Notes under the pieces: generated by a model | What the model saw: only the letters and a program-made list of their open reading frames with translations | The model's database searches: none | What the model was told of the DNA's origin: nothing | In this document: one piece after another, positions 25,642 to 38,199 of the stretch | Layout of the letters: every line of letters begins with the position of its first letter | Numbering within the stretch: the stretch's first letter is position 1 | Program-made: the position numbers and the translations under genes | From: Eumeta japonica | Taxonomy: Eukaryota > Arthropoda > Insecta > Lepidoptera > Psychidae | Length of the DNA stretch: 64,000 nt | Direction: 5' to 3' | Assembly (NCBI GenBank): GCA_005406025.1 | Contig: BGZK01000289.1 | Coordinates: forward strand, 434,001 to 498,000

Positions 25642-25694
25642 ATTAAATAATATTATTAAAATATTACTTAGATATTCTAATAATATTATTTAAT
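25642..25694. repeat. 53-bp AT-rich palindrome
   Basis: 'attaaataatattattaaaa' at 25642 is mirrored by a reverse-complement arm ending at 25694. The arms are about 24 bp with two or three mismatches and almost no loop. It may extrude as a cruciform or be the remains of a snap-back element. It resembles the perfect palindrome at 31694-31744 in size and composition, although the sequences differ. Confidence 0.7.
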
Positions 25695-25969
25695 AGTAGT
25701 GTATTTATATATATAAAAATAGTAATGTATTTGACTAACTAGATTATACTATAGCCTTATATAGCTAAATTATTTCTAGTTGTTGGATTCAGAACAACGT
25801 CATATACGAATTACTGCATTTTATTTTCAAGATCTTTAATTGATTTTTGCCATCTGGAAAGGTCGAATGAAAATAGACTGACAAAATAAATTTACAAAAC
25901 GAAAGTTGTGATGAAAGGCTTGGCAGGGTCCGCCCTATAATACACTATGCAGATCGATTCGGTGGCCTA

Positions 25970-26370
25970 TTGAAGAAGGAACAAATTTTAGGAACGAAAC
26001 AAGAATTCGGCACCAAAATCAAGAGCGTAGGTGAGATCATTTCATAGCAAAAATATTTACGGCATTGCGTATGATTTCTGTGTAAGAAAATGGGTTTTTC
26101 TGGTGTGGAGTCGAGAACGAAACTCGATCGGGAACATGGTTGATGACGTAATCGAGCGATATAAAAAAATAAAGAATTCGTTGTACGGCTGCGCGGCCGG
26201 AGCCACGGGTGAATTATGTATATTTCATAAAGAAAAGAAATCTAGATCGGAACCAGGATTGCAATCAAAAATAGGAACAGTATCGGAATCAAAGTTAACA
26301 GAGTGATCGATCTATGTAAATGATGAAAGATTCGATGTCCTCGCGGACAGAGCCGCAGGAGAGAGCTGAT
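25970..26370 (-). repeat. Header-plus-hexamer modular repeat, locus A (two units)
   Basis: Read on the minus strand there are two modules. Each starts with a GC header: 'ctgcggctctgtccgcgagg' near 26360-26341, and 'cccgtggctccggccgcgca' near 26210-26190. The header is followed by a spacer with a 'caNcgaat-t' word, and then by DNA with an imperfect 6-bp period built on GATTCC or TTCCGA ('gattccgatactgttcctat', 'gatcgagtttcgttctcgac'). The same design occurs at 32090, 58670, 60435 and 63600. The 91-codon frame at 26031-26306 is a by-product of this repeat. Confidence 0.5.
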
Positions 26371-27379
26371 TTCTAATATAAAAAAAATCAACTTTGATCT
26401 TATACCAATACCAAAGTGTTATAAAATCTAAGTTAATCCGCCGTTTTAAATGCGGAATAACACCCTAAAGTAAAATATTTTACTTTTCCTGTCAAGACCT
26501 TTCAGTTAACACCCGGTCAAGTTGGTTGAGAATAACAACTAATTCGTCATCTTAGAGCATCCATCGTTCCATCCATCCGCTTGAATTTAATTCAAAACAA
26601 TTCTTGTTATAACACTTTATTGCGTACGCATGAGAAGAATCAGTGGTCCTTGTTTATTTAAAATTAGTCGAAATTTTCAATGAAAGCTTGTCATGCATTA
26701 CTAATATACATACACAATTACGAATGACGTTAGATTCTTGTAAAATAGCGTCGTTCGAACGAATAAAGTGAAACAACTAACAGAAGTACAAAATTTCTTT
26801 TGAACTTTTCGTGCGTTCGTTTCATTTCGGATAAGATCAAGTACTCAAGTTACTATTCTGAAGGCAGATACGCAAAAGCGATACTTTTATACTTTGTTAG
26901 AAATTCTCTACAGAAAGTCAGTCTTAGGAATTGGACTAGGCTTAGTGTCTATATAAAAAAAAAAACTAAAATAATTGTTTTTGTTTCAGGTAAATGTGGT
27001 CAAGTAACAAAGGCGTGACCTGAGTCTTAAAACTTAAGTCGATGTAAGTTTTATAACAAAATAATCATCATATAAAACTATGAAATGACTCTGATTAAGT
27101 TAAAATATGAATACAGGTAGTTATAATAATTACATAGATTAACTGAATTCAATGTAATTGCTCTGCTTTTACTAACTTTAATTTGAATAACCTTGTATTA
27201 TCACATTTTGTAATGATTAAAATTTTCTTAACTGTTCGAGCATAACTTTTTATGATTTAATAAATTTTCTGTTAGAATTGTTTTTCCACTAAATCACATT
27301 TTTCATTTCTTTTTATACATTCTTATATCGCTTATTTATTAATCAAAACACATAATAGGCTTCATAGGCCCAGTAAATT
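26371..27379. other. AT-rich non-coding stretch
   Basis: No repeat or gene was recognised. The 72-codon frame at 26800-27018 has no known motif and contains an A-tract; it is taken as chance. Confidence 0.6.
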
Positions 27380-28005
27380 TATAAACACATAGATATATAA
27401 AAAAGTCTTGATTACCTCACTGACTCATCGACGCTTAGCTCAAGCCCTTGGACTTAGAAAGCTGAAATTTGGCATAAGGGTTTCTTTTAGGATATAAACA
27501 ATGAATAGTGAAGAAAATGTTTAAATTCTATCCTTCAAGGGGTAAACGGGCGATCAAATTTTCAATATTAAATAGACATTTCGACTTGAAACTTCGTAAA
27601 TACACTCCTAAAAACAGATAAGTAAATAGGTTATTTTTGGGGATTTTGTTTAATTCAACCCCTAATGGGGTGAAAATAAAATTAAAAATCGACATGGAAT
27701 AAGAAAATATAATAAATAAATAAATCGTTATTGAGCTTATTTGGGATGTTTATTACGAAAATGGCATTTATATCGGGGACTGTGATTTAAGTTTTTTATG
27801 AATTGGGGTTAATAATTTCAATATGAGCGACAATAATAAATTATGTGTCTGACTATTTGCGTGTGCCTGTTCGTGCATCATGGAAAACTGCTGTATAGAA
27901 TTGAATGCGGTTTTCACCGGTATCTTGTTGAAGCTCTAACTTATAAAATAGGGAATATTTCATTCATTCTATGTCCACGTAAGTGGAGTCGCGGGCTAAA
28001 ACTAA
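27380..28005 (+). repeat. Degenerate lepidopteran repeat (LINE-like tail)
   Basis: Motifs in order are 'actgactcatcgacgcttag' (about 27419), 'agctgaaatttggcataagg' (27460), 'ttcaacccctaatggggtga' (27655) and 'gtccacgtaagtggagtcgc' (27973) followed by 'gggctaaaactaatat'. I recognise this order from a widespread moth and butterfly repeat whose usual end is 'gtccacgcggacgaagtcgc'. The copy is diverged and non-coding. A truncated mariner lies 145 bp downstream. Confidence 0.6.
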
Positions 28006-28149
28006 TATAAAATAAAATTCAATCTGTAGGTTTGAATTGCAAAATTTTAGCCTTTTCATTTAAACAAAAGGACAAAAGTGTTATAAATGAATTAAAGTAA
28101 AAATAAGATTTTTGATTGTACAAAAAATACCACATATTGTTAATATGTA

Positions 28150-28655
28150 GGGCGCACTGAAAATTTCTGAAACGAATGTAAAAAAATTACGATGAATGGC
28201 AAAAAACGAATTTATTGTTTCTCAAAATACTCTCCGTTAGCATAAATGCACTTTTTCCTACGAATAAATCAATTTTGAAAACACTTATGGCACTCCTCTC
28301 TGGTAACCTCGGAAACATGTTTTTCATACTCTTCGACGACCTCTTCTGGTGATAAAAATCGTTGAACGCGTAACTGGTTATTAATTTTTGCCAACGAAAA
28401 AAGTTACAAGGTGCTAGGTCAAGGTAGGATTACTCATAAGTTCTAGGTTTTTTTCCTTCGAGCATTTATTTGTCTGTTAGATCGTGTGAGACCAGGCCCT
28501 GTGGTGCAAGATGATACGACGTTTATGGTTATTTTTGCGGAGTTCGTCAGTAACTTACAGCAAACAAACGGTTGTGTACCAATCAATATTTACGGCACAT
28601 CAATTTTCAAAAGCAACAGTAGCCATGTAATCAGTTTATTAAAAAAAAAGGAGTA
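28150..28655 (-). pseudogene. Truncated mori-like mariner transposon, C-terminal half
   Basis: The left end 'gggcgcactgaaaatttctg' starts right after a TA (28148-28149), as expected of a mariner terminal repeat. The minus strand then encodes the C terminus of a mariner transposase: it ends in CIYANGEYFEKQ and a stop at 28212. Upstream are NKCSKEK/NLELMS-like and RKNNHKRRIILHH-like pieces in shifted frames, and WYTTVCL. The Asp expected after the HH pair is lost (the codons now read HHRAWSH). Homology to the second mariner (46464-47717) stops near 28655, so the N-terminal half and right end are missing. It is inactive. Confidence 0.8.
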
Positions 28656-29439
28656 ATCATCCGTTTAGAGGCACTGCGCTCGCGCTTTTCTACATATGCT
28701 GCATTAACATGAAATCACGTAACACGCTTAAAAAAATTCATTTATTACGCTAGCATATCGGTGACGCAGTGACATGGTGACGTGAATTTATTTGATTTTA
28801 CGTACGCGAAAATCGCCTAACACGCTTACGGAAGTCAAAGAAAACGAAACCTTCAAGGAAAGTTATATAATTTTAATTATTTAAATCAAATAATGATTTT
28901 ATTTTTTTGTTAATTAATGTAACATTAATTATTATCGTCTCTGTATGTTGCAGATTTAGTTGAGAAATACATTTCTTCCTTTTACATATAAATTTATATT
29001 CTACAGCACTCCCTTTCTTGGTCGACAACAGCTAGTGACTAATACTGTGAAAAATTTCATAAAGACTTTATTTTACTGAAGAAATGTTATCAAGTTAAAT
29101 GGAGTGTTAACATAGTTATAAACCAATAATTGGCATGCATACTAGTTAAAATATTCTATTGTGTCTGAGAGAAAAACTATGATAAAAACGTAGAAAAATT
29201 AAATTGTTTAAAGATTGAATGACATGATTAAATATTTACGTTAACAGATTAAGAAACATATTGACAGAAAATCGTTTCAATTTTATAAATGTAAAAACAT
29301 GAATGAAAATATTCGATTTATATTTGAACTTTTAATGCTTTATAAGCAAAAAAAAGTTGTTTTGGTTTTAGAAGTTTTTAATTATTTTTAATAGGGACGA
29401 GATACAGCAGCGGAGGTGTACAGTGATCTATTACAAAAT

Positions 29440-29835
29440 TACAAGGTGTCGGGGGCGCGGCGGGGGCGGGGGCGGGGGCCCGGTAGGCAGCTCGTAAATT
29501 TCGGAAACGTGCACAAATTATGCCGCCGAACACGAGTCTTAAGATTGTGGCCCTTATTACAAATTCACTTTGGTCGAGTTGGGTGTTTGTCGTAAATAAT
29601 CCGGGCCATTAGTGAAATCTGCCGCGCGTAGGTAGGGCCCGGGACGCGCGAGGTGTTCGGCGGGTCCGGGTAGGCGGGGGGCAGGGGTGTCGTTTCGCTA
29701 ATTGCATTTCGATACCTAACACCTGTCACGGCGGCGCGCCGGTCAGTGCGGTGTTTAAGTAATTAGCCGCGATGTTTTCGCGGTCAACCTTGTCGGGGTC
29801 CCCCGTTATTGGCTGACGGGGAAAACGGTCTCTGT
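29440..29835. promoter_or_regulatory. GC-rich candidate regulatory block
   Basis: The block starts with 'gggggcgcggcgggggcggg', then 'ctcgtaaatttcggaaacgt', 'ccgggccattagtgaaatct' and 'ctaattgcatttcgatacct'. The mix of GC runs with preserved ATTA and ATTTCG words, and no coding frame, is typical of the other islands in this window. Function is inferred from composition only. Confidence 0.3.
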
Positions 29836-30364
29836 GTCGTTGTGAACGGTTGAAGATGGCAACGTCTCGTTGCATTTTGAACAATTCGGTTATGTCACTG
29901 AAGTTAAGAGTAAATCGTATCTTTCTAAAAAGGATGAAAAAAAAAATATAAACTCTTATTCTTTAATGAATTTGTTATAATACTTACTGTAAAATGATAT
30001 AATATTATTTTTCGTTTAAATTAGGTTTTATGATACAATGATGTCATGCCAGGTTTTATGGTATAATACTTATTGTTGTTACCGAGTTTTTTGTTTTTAC
30101 TTGGCCACCTAAGTATTTAAATAAATATTTATGATTTACGTGTAGATTTTTTTACTACAACATATAGATAGTATATAATAATATAAACAAACATTGAATA
30201 TAATATTCTAGTGCACGCACATGAACTGAAAACACAGTAAAATCCCGTACGCGACAGCGTAAACTTATTTCGCGTCGCCTATCTAACGTCGGACCATAAA
30301 TTTGAAATACATATAAATTATTCAAATTCATCAAGGGATGGCCGGATTAATTATTACTATTGAG

Positions 30365-30725
30365 AAGCGTCACCGGCACTAGCGCGCAGAAGGTGCCCGC
30401 AATACTTCACCGTAAATATGGCAACACTCGTTCGCCGATTTATAACAGCGTCGGCGCGGGGAAGGACGGGAACGGAAGCGGGAGTGTGGGGACGCGGCAA
30501 TAAATCTAGTCGAAGTGATTTCGTACAAAGCACTCGGCCCACCGCGTAAGCTCCGCTCGGCCAAGAACATCCATTGTGAGCCGAACACCCGCGGAATCCG
30601 ATAATGCCGGCGAGATTGTCCCGCCTTCCCTCGGCGCCCGCGACCGCGCCGCGCCGGCCTGGCTTCTTGATTATCAATACACAAAGCACTCCGCGGCTAA
30701 TCTGCCTAGTGCCCTAGCCTGACAG
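30365..30725. promoter_or_regulatory. GC-rich block, candidate regulatory DNA
   Basis: This block is stop-poor on the minus strand in two frames at once (110 and 101 codons). That indicates compositional openness rather than a gene. Neither frame has a known motif. It could be regulatory DNA or part of an untranslated exon, but the sequence alone does not decide. Confidence 0.25.
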
Positions 30726-31254
30726 CGGAATCGATACCTGCTTCTCCTTGTTTCTAGAAAACCGTCAGTTCTATTTTATACGTGTATTAATTTGAATAAG
30801 GTGAGAAGTAAGGAAATGTTTTGATATTGTAAAAACTTTAATTAAAACCATTTTAGTTGTCCAAAATATCGTTGATATTGTATAAGTCTCGAACCAATAT
30901 TCTGTATATATTCGATATTCAGAATACTGTATAAATTGTACTTGTCATTAAAAAAAGCAAACATATACTTACAGGAATATATTTCGACCACTTGAGTCAA
31001 AAAAATATTTTTTATAACAGCCACCTAAACTGGGAATAGAATTCCATTTTATAGAAAAAAAAATTATGAACAACAAAAAAACAAGTAATTTTCTTTATAT
31101 ACACTTTTTGATTCCTGTAATCAAAATATATGCAATACAACACCATTTAATATTTTATTACATAATGTAACATATAATTAATTTTATTATAATGTTATGC
31201 GACTTAATAAAATTGAGAATAGTAATATTAATTTCAATTTCGGATACACGATCA

Positions 31255-31560
31255 GGCAGACATTCATTAATTTAATTACGTCACGGTATCGATTCACCTC
31301 GCGCGCAAGGATTTTAATATGTCAGTGGCCCGGGTACGGTTAAACTTAATCTATAAATCAAGAAGTGAAACTATTTCGTAATTAGATCGTATTTAGGGCG
31401 CGGCCCAACACCTTTCCCTGAGCGACTCCTTGAGCGCCTCAAAGGGCTCGAGGTAAAGAGCCCTATTGCCTTCAGAGCACCTCTTTAACGGCTAATATCC
31501 CCTTCAAATGGATATCAAATATTTTGCTCCATAACCATTAAGGAGTAACGACGTTATCAT
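31255..31560. promoter_or_regulatory. Mixed-composition candidate conserved element
   Basis: It contains 'ttaatttaattacgtcacgg' (CRE-like TTACGTCA), 'gtggcccgggtacggttaaa' and 'tattgccttcagagcacctc', then 'ttcaaatggatatcaaatat'. The dense mixture of binding-site-like words stands out from the AT-rich flanks. No coding frame is present. Confidence 0.3.
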
Positions 31561-31693
31561 GTTTATCGACGTACACTTCGGGAGGAAAATGAGAGATTTA
31601 AATTATTACTTATTTATTAATAACTATAAAATTTCACATTTGATTTTGATCCATGTGCCGATTTCTACAACGCTATGCAGAATAGACTATAAG

Positions 31694-31744
31694 AACATTG
31701 TAATATTATAATGTGTAAATTACACATTATAATATTACAATGTT
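31694..31744. repeat. Perfect 25-bp-arm palindrome
   Basis: The left arm begins 'aacattgtaatattataatg' and ends at 31718. The right arm, 31720-31744, is its exact reverse complement. One base separates them. A perfect 25-bp inverted repeat with almost no spacer is prone to cruciform formation and deletion, so its survival suggests a recent origin or selection. It is followed by a T-tract. No longer flanking inverted repeat was seen. Confidence 0.9.
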
Positions 31745-32089
31745 TTATTTTTTTTTTTGAGAATTTATATGTCATTTTATTATATTTAAGAACTAATCGA
31801 ATTAATGTTTAAAAATAACGAATAATTTCATTTTTAAGATTTTTAAACAAGCCGTTCGATCGATATCAAATTTACAGTCATTCTAAAATAATGAAAGTCT
31901 CAAACAAAACAAGCTTGATCTTAATCATCAATTCGCTTAGAAGTCGTTTGAAAAACAAAACAAAATCCTTTTTGAAATCTTTGCTATGTTGTCACTGGAT
32001 TACATAGGTCGATTTTAATGTACTTTATGATAATCGAAAGGACATTTTGAATGTTGTAGCTGATTTTGGGAAAGAACTGTTCAATACTA

Positions 32090-32750
32090 GCCTTCACCCA
32101 CAACTCCGCCCGTATGTACATCTAATGAATTATTTAATTTTTTATCGACCAATGATTCTGTCTACCATTATCTCGATGTCGTTCCTCCTTTAGACTTCAG
32201 TCCTAGTTCCGCTTTCGATTCCGATGCCAGTTCCGACATAGATTCTGGTTCCGCTCAAACTATAGGTAATTCACTCGCGGCTCCGCCCGTGTGAACATTC
32301 AACGAATCATTTCTCCTTTTAAATCCACCGATAATGTTGTCGATCTCAAAGCCAATCTCGGTCCCCTTCTCGATACAGCATCAGGAATTTCCATGCGCTT
32401 AAACGAAAAATTCGTGTATTTGTCGCAATTTTTAAATGATCAATTGATTTTACTTTTGAGCTTTTAATTTTGATTCCGGTCCACTCGCGATTCCGGTTCT
32501 GAATTGATATTAAATTTGAACTTGTCTTGAACATTGTTGTTGCCAGTAATCAATCGGCGTAAGCGAGAAACTCGCTCTACAATAATGCAAGCGAAAGTGA
32601 AAGCAAAAGTTAGTATCTTTGTAGGTTAAATCATGTATATTAGTCTGATATATAAGTTATATTAATGTAAAGTTTCAGGTGTTGTTCAGCCGTCAAATAG
32701 TGATTGAGCGACAAACATACAAACTTTCACAATTTTAATATTAGTAGGAT
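32090..32750 (+). repeat. Composite repeat: two header-plus-hexamer units and a LINE-like tail, locus B
   Basis: Two header modules, 'cacaactccgcccgtatgta' (about 32098) and 'ctcgcggctccgcccgtgtg' (32275), lie about 180 bp apart. Each leads to a 'catNNAaNgaatNattt' word and then hexamer-like DNA ('cgctttcgattccgatgcca', 'tttgattccggtccactcgc'). The end, 'gttgttcagccgtcaaatag' to 'aatattagtaggat' (about 32680-32750), is the tail of a very common lepidopteran repeat. The 62-codon minus-strand frame inside is a by-product of the repeat. Confidence 0.6.
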
Positions 32751-35458
32751 ACTTGAAGTTATCCTAAATTACAGCGACTATGAAGAAAATAATTTCTTAC
32801 ACTATTTAAAAATTATTCAAGAACTCGAGCTTGAGGAACATTAAGCAAATTTTTTTTTTATTTAGTTCATCGATAGCGCAACTATAGGAAGCAACATGGG
32901 TTTCGTGTACGAAATGAAATATATTAAGTGTTGAAGCTCATGAAATGTTGAAAGTGACCTAGTTAATATTAACAAATTTATTAAAAAAGAACTTTTTGAA
33001 AATCTAACATTTGAGATTATTCAAAATGCGACCCATCAAAAACTAATTTTCAGAAAGCTTAAATCGAGTGATATAATCTCGAATATTGATCAAAATCAGT
33101 TGAACCGTTCAAAAGTCATAGACTGCTTCTACAGCAGGTCGTATAATTTTATAAGTCGACTGAAACAAATGTTACTTGTAGTCATCCGAATCGAGAGACA
33201 CACGAAGATTGTCATTCGGGTTTATATTAACCTGTCTGTATGGTCCATTCAATGAAAATTGAATGGACGATGTGGCATTGTATCATTTCTCAAAACTTAA
33301 TAAATACGATTGTTTGTGACTTACATTTTCGCTTTATTTTTAAAGATTTCCCCAATTTTTTCAATATCCTTATAAAAATATTTTAACATGTCCCTCTTCG
33401 TAATAAAGCTACCTGCTCTCTTATACGTCCATTGCAAATGTCTTACTTTCGCTTCCACAATACGACACTGCCCATTTACTTACACAATCCTTATGACTAT
33501 TTTGTGTTCATCTTCACAATACAATCTACTTACTAACTCGTACAGGCCCAACACTTACAACGACTCACCGTTGGCCAGGGACTATATTATGGCATAGCAC
33601 TTACTCTAGACGTGTTTTCTTTTACCCTTAACTAAGTTATAATTAACATTTCAACGTTCAATTGAGTCATGCAGAAATCCATTCTGTAATGCAGATCATC
33701 ACAGCTTGAATCCACGTTTTCTGCAATGCAGGCGTAAGATGCGTTGAATAAATGGAAGTATTCAAAATTTTACAGATATCCGTTGGATCACTAAATTTTC
33801 CATGGGAAATTAAATCGTGTAATTCGCGAGACACCTACGCAAAATAAAGCACCGCAAGTGAAAAATGAAAATATTAGTCTGTGGAATAATAATTAAATGG
33901 ATATTAAATGAAATTATCTTTTTAAAAGCTTAATTGATAATAAACCTTTGTGTCTTCATAAGCATAGGATGACCGTAAAATGGAACAAGCGTAAACATAT
34001 TAATACAACTTTTTACTATGTTCATTAAATCAAATATCGTGCTGGAAAACTTATGTCTGACAATAAACAAATCCCCATTAAAAGTTATGAACGATAACGT
34101 GTTTGTTTATTTATGTTCATATTGTTCTCTCACAGCAAAAGCGTTGAATACGTAAGCAATTTATCTGCTTGACCAATATAATTCATAGAAAAGCAATCAA
34201 CTAAACATCAAACCGAAATCAGTACAATCGAATCAGTGGAAAAAGCTAAATAAATAAATCATGATTCCCCACGCAAATAGTAAAACAAACGTTTTTTCTA
34301 AACTTTACAAAAATTTTATTGTTCTCGATAGGGGGCGCCCGAGTCGCATGTTTTCAGAATCTGATAATGAAAAGGGAAAAAAAAACAGAAAGCCTCTTAA
34401 CAGAGCCGTATTCTTTTATTCCGTGCGAACGCTTTTGATGTCGGCGTACTTAGTACATTTAATAAGTTGATCCTATTACAGCGTCCAGGTAACACGCCCT
34501 TACAATGTTACGTTAACGAGATTAAAACTTTATTTTTACGTATTAATGTATCAGATGAATGAAATGTATATTTCAACGAACGCAGTTTTCCTTTTAGAAT
34601 CCATTTATGAAATCGTCTTTATTTTTTAAATTCTTGTCGATACAAAATAGCTTAGTATTCGATTATATATATAATATGTATATAATTGAGATAGAAGATT
34701 GTGAATACGCGTATGTGTATTGTTTAAGTATAGATTATATGCTTAACGTTAATTTGTTTAGAATTCTAGTTTTATCCTATTCATTGCATCATTTGAATTC
34801 TATGATAAGAAAATTTGGTGGTTCATTTCCTTTATCAAATATAATATTCTAAATATCAGTAAATTTCGCTATTATGCATAACTACTGTTATCAAGATAAA
34901 AGTAAAAGAAAGGAATGAAATACGTTTATAATATACGTCGAATTACCCAAATATTGAGGTAATAAAATAATTTTTATCTACTTAAAAATAGAAAAACGTT
35001 TCTATATAACAAAGTTAAGGAAAAATAATCGGAATGTACAAACAAAAATATGTAATAAAATAAAAAATCTATCTGATAATTTTTCGATTTTTTTTTTAAA
35101 CTGTTTTTCAACATAAAGCATCTTTTTTTCGTACATGAGTTCCAACGCACATGATACAGATGAAAACTATTATTTTACTCATACTCAAACGACAGTCAAC
35201 AACTGTTGAAAATTAATGAAACAGCAAACATCACCACATCCGCATCACCCTCGCGGCGAACGCCTTCACGACGGGCCAATATTTTGCGCGCCGGCGATAT
35301 GACGCGCCTTGTCACTCATTAACTTAATCTGTTACGGTTTGCGCGCTGGCGACGTGTGCGGGCGAACCCGGCACACAGAACATCTATATATAACTTTGAG
35401 ATTGTTGGGAAATGTATGTCCGTTTCTTCATTTAGTATTATACGATAATCAATATATT

Positions 35459-35520
35459 GTATGTTTACAAAAAAAAAATCAAGTGCGAGTCGGGCTCTCG
35501 CGGTTGAAGTTCCGCATTGT
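35459..35520 (+). repeat. Repeat tail 'caagtgcgagtcggg'
   Basis: The A-run at 35469-35478 is followed by 'tcaagtgcgagtcgggctct' and 'aagttccgcattgtaattat'. This matches the start of a common lepidopteran repeat ('caagtgcgagtcggactcg'). Only a short remnant is visible. Confidence 0.5.
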
Positions 35521-36059
35521 AATTATCACGCGTAAGTTTATACATTTTGATTGTGCCTGAACACAGATCATACATGTTATAAACTTTACTATCTGATGTT
35601 GCATCTTTAGACAAAATTAAATATATTTAATATTGCTACATGACATTTTTTTTTTCATTCTCAATTTTTTTTGTATTTGTGATATGTGAAACTCAATCCA
35701 ATTCGAAAATTTGTACTTTATTAAAAATGTTCTGTATTTGTTTTTTGACGCCACCACCGGATAATTAAAATACCTTAATATCTGGTTTCATAGACAAGGA
35801 GACGCGTGAAATCAAAATTTTACTTAAAAAACTCCATCGCTTCAGCTATGGTTAGACCACCCGACTTATAATTTAACTTTAGTTTAGTATCCTAAAAATT
35901 TGAAAACCAACGTCTCCTTGTACTCATTCAAAGCAATTTCCACATAAATTTCATTCGTAAGTTTCCATTGACATATCTAAAGATATGAATATGTATGTTG
36001 TTTAGAATTCGTGCAACGATCTATCACATCATCCTGTACATGACGCAACTGCATGCAAT

Positions 36060-36220
36060 ATGTGCGCACCGGGCCGCTGCGAGCAAACAATTTGACGTAA
36101 GGCCGTCCTAATCGCACCCGTCAGCGGCGGACACTCCGAGTAATTTTATGGAGACATCGCGTCGCGTCAAGCTCGCTCGAGGGCGACCAGTCCTCGGATC
36201 GGTCCGCCGACGGAGAATCT
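36060..36220. promoter_or_regulatory. GC-rich candidate regulatory block
   Basis: The sequence runs 'gtgcgcaccgggccgctgcg', 'acgtaaggccgtcctaatcg', 'agcggcggacactccgagta', then 'aagctcgctcgagggcgacc'. It is unique in the window, with no coding frame, and compositionally distinct from its flanks. Confidence 0.25.
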
Positions 36221-37019
36221 GTACGTCTGTTATTGGTATTTCAACATAAGTCTTTAGACGGAATCATGAGATACTATACTCTGTGCTTGTTCATTGTTAG
36301 GTTATGTACGTTCACGTCTTCTTATATTGAACGATTGCATGTTTTGTATTTCAGTCGTATTTCACTTTTATGGTTTCGTATAACAGACGCAAAGGACTAA
36401 GTGTCCGTGCGTCTATCACAGTTTATTTTCTCCGGATCTATTTGAACGGAATTAGTTGCAATTTCGAACGATAGATATACAGAATTAGGTGACTCCATAA
36501 CGAACGTGTAGCGTAAATAAGCGAATTTTGATTATTTGGGTTATTTTCAGCGCATATCAATAAAAAAATCCAAAAGTGCACATAGCAAAGTATTTTTATT
36601 AACAAAATGCTAATTTAAGAAATTAAAACAAAAATATTATAGAAATATGATAAACAGGATATTCAATAAGTACAGTTCTTACACAAACGAAAGTGATATT
36701 AATTAATAAAGTTCATCGAGCTAAATCATGATTACATCCGTACATCCCAACTACGGCCACTGATTGACGGCCTTGGCAATACTTTTCCGAAAAGATTTTT
36801 TTACATAATTATATCTAGTGAAAGACCAAAAGTGATACATATATAGTTTGAAGAATAAAAAATTCTCTTTGTACTAATGTACTTCTTATACCAAATAAGT
36901 ATCTCTATTACTATCATCAGTGGGAATGAACGAAGTTTTGTAATCTTTTCGTTTTTTATTAACCATGTAACCAGCCAGTAACATTTCATGGTAATGAAAA
37001 ATGGACAAACACGCGCATA

Positions 37020-37225
37020 TACTGCAAAGTCAACCGCGATTCCGACCAGTCCGCCGACCGGTCCGTCGACCGATCGTCGATGGCAACTTTATTAACCGCC
37101 GCAGTCGCGGGCTGTCCTCGTCCGCTAGGAGCAATGAGCGTAATGAGCGCCCGCCGCTCAGAATCGAATGCGACAGGACGCCTCGACGGCGCGCGGAACT
37201 CGACGCCCGTCGCGTATCTAATACC
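37020..37225. promoter_or_regulatory. GC-rich block with overlapping open frames
   Basis: Three frames (one plus, two minus) of 94-118 codons are open through the same GC-rich region, which argues against any single one being a gene. The sequence repeats short CCG-AC words ('ccagtccgccgaccggtccg', 'tcgaccgatcgtcgatggca'). No protein motif is recognised. It could be regulatory DNA or an untranslated exon. Confidence 0.25.
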
Positions 37226-38199
37226 GCACGTGATGCACGAAATGAACGCGTAAAACGTAATGCGGAAGTGTATGCTAACCGGTAGAATGGGCTGCAATAT
37301 AATTGTATTGATATTTCATAAGCATGCAGAGACGCGAACGTGTGTCTGTATGTCGTGTGCGAATGACAACTAAGTGAACAAGACATATGGACGGAAACGT
37401 AAAATATATAGGTATTGACGATTTCTATTCAATTTTAACGTCTTTCGTATAATTTCGATCGATCTCTCATACTTGGTGTCAGACTTGAAGTCCTTTGCGC
37501 TTTTTCGCTTTAGATGCTTGGGGATTGATGTTTGAGATTTATAGGTTTCTGTTCCTTATTGTCAGGAAATTGATAATATTTCTCGTATTTTAAGTCTTAA
37601 TTTCTTCATCGTTATAACCTAAAGACAGTGCATAAGGAATTTGAATATCGAAAATAGTGCTAAACTATTAAAAAGGAAAACTTTGTTTTACCCATGTAAG
37701 GGTTATCAAATTATTTGTAAAGCATTTTCAACGATTTAATGGCAGTGAAATGAAACATATTATACACAAAATACTAGACGTTCTATGTTCACTGATTCAA
37801 TAATTATGTATAAAATATGTAAGAAACTCTACCTGAAACTCCGACAAGTTGCGGACAAGTAAGCTAAGAATAATTAATTAAAGCCTTATATGCATCAAGT
37901 AAGAATATATCAATTTGACAAGGAAGAGATGAATTTACTGTGACACGTGATATAATATATTAAATTGAAATTTAAATGCCTTAAATAAGGGCAGCTGGTA
38001 GATTCTGTTACATTTATTCACAAGAGAGGTGGATCACACGACCTCTTTGAAGCTTCGATACGTATCTTTCGTTCATCAAAGTAGATAAATACACTACGTT
38101 CAACATACGGACATCGACACGTACGCACGGTCCAAAATTATGATTACTGCAAATCGGCAAGATAGCGCTAGGTATTTACTTTGATTCGTGTCGTTAAAA

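Larger units (their letters stand above)
28656..31693. other. Non-coding stretch with two GC-rich blocks
   Basis: No gene is supported. Near 28705-28830 the words 'acgtaacacgcttaaaaaaa' and 'cgcctaacacgcttacggaa' recur, a possible small repeat. GC-rich blocks at 29440-29835 and 30365-30725 and a mixed block at 31255-31560 are listed separately. Confidence 0.55.

Noticed and set aside
30357..30689. Two overlapping minus-strand frames of 110 and 101 codons
   Set aside because: Openness in two frames of the same strand is explained by GC content; no motif is seen.
37001..37386. 94-118 codon frames on both strands
   Set aside because: Three frames share one GC-rich block and none resembles a known protein.
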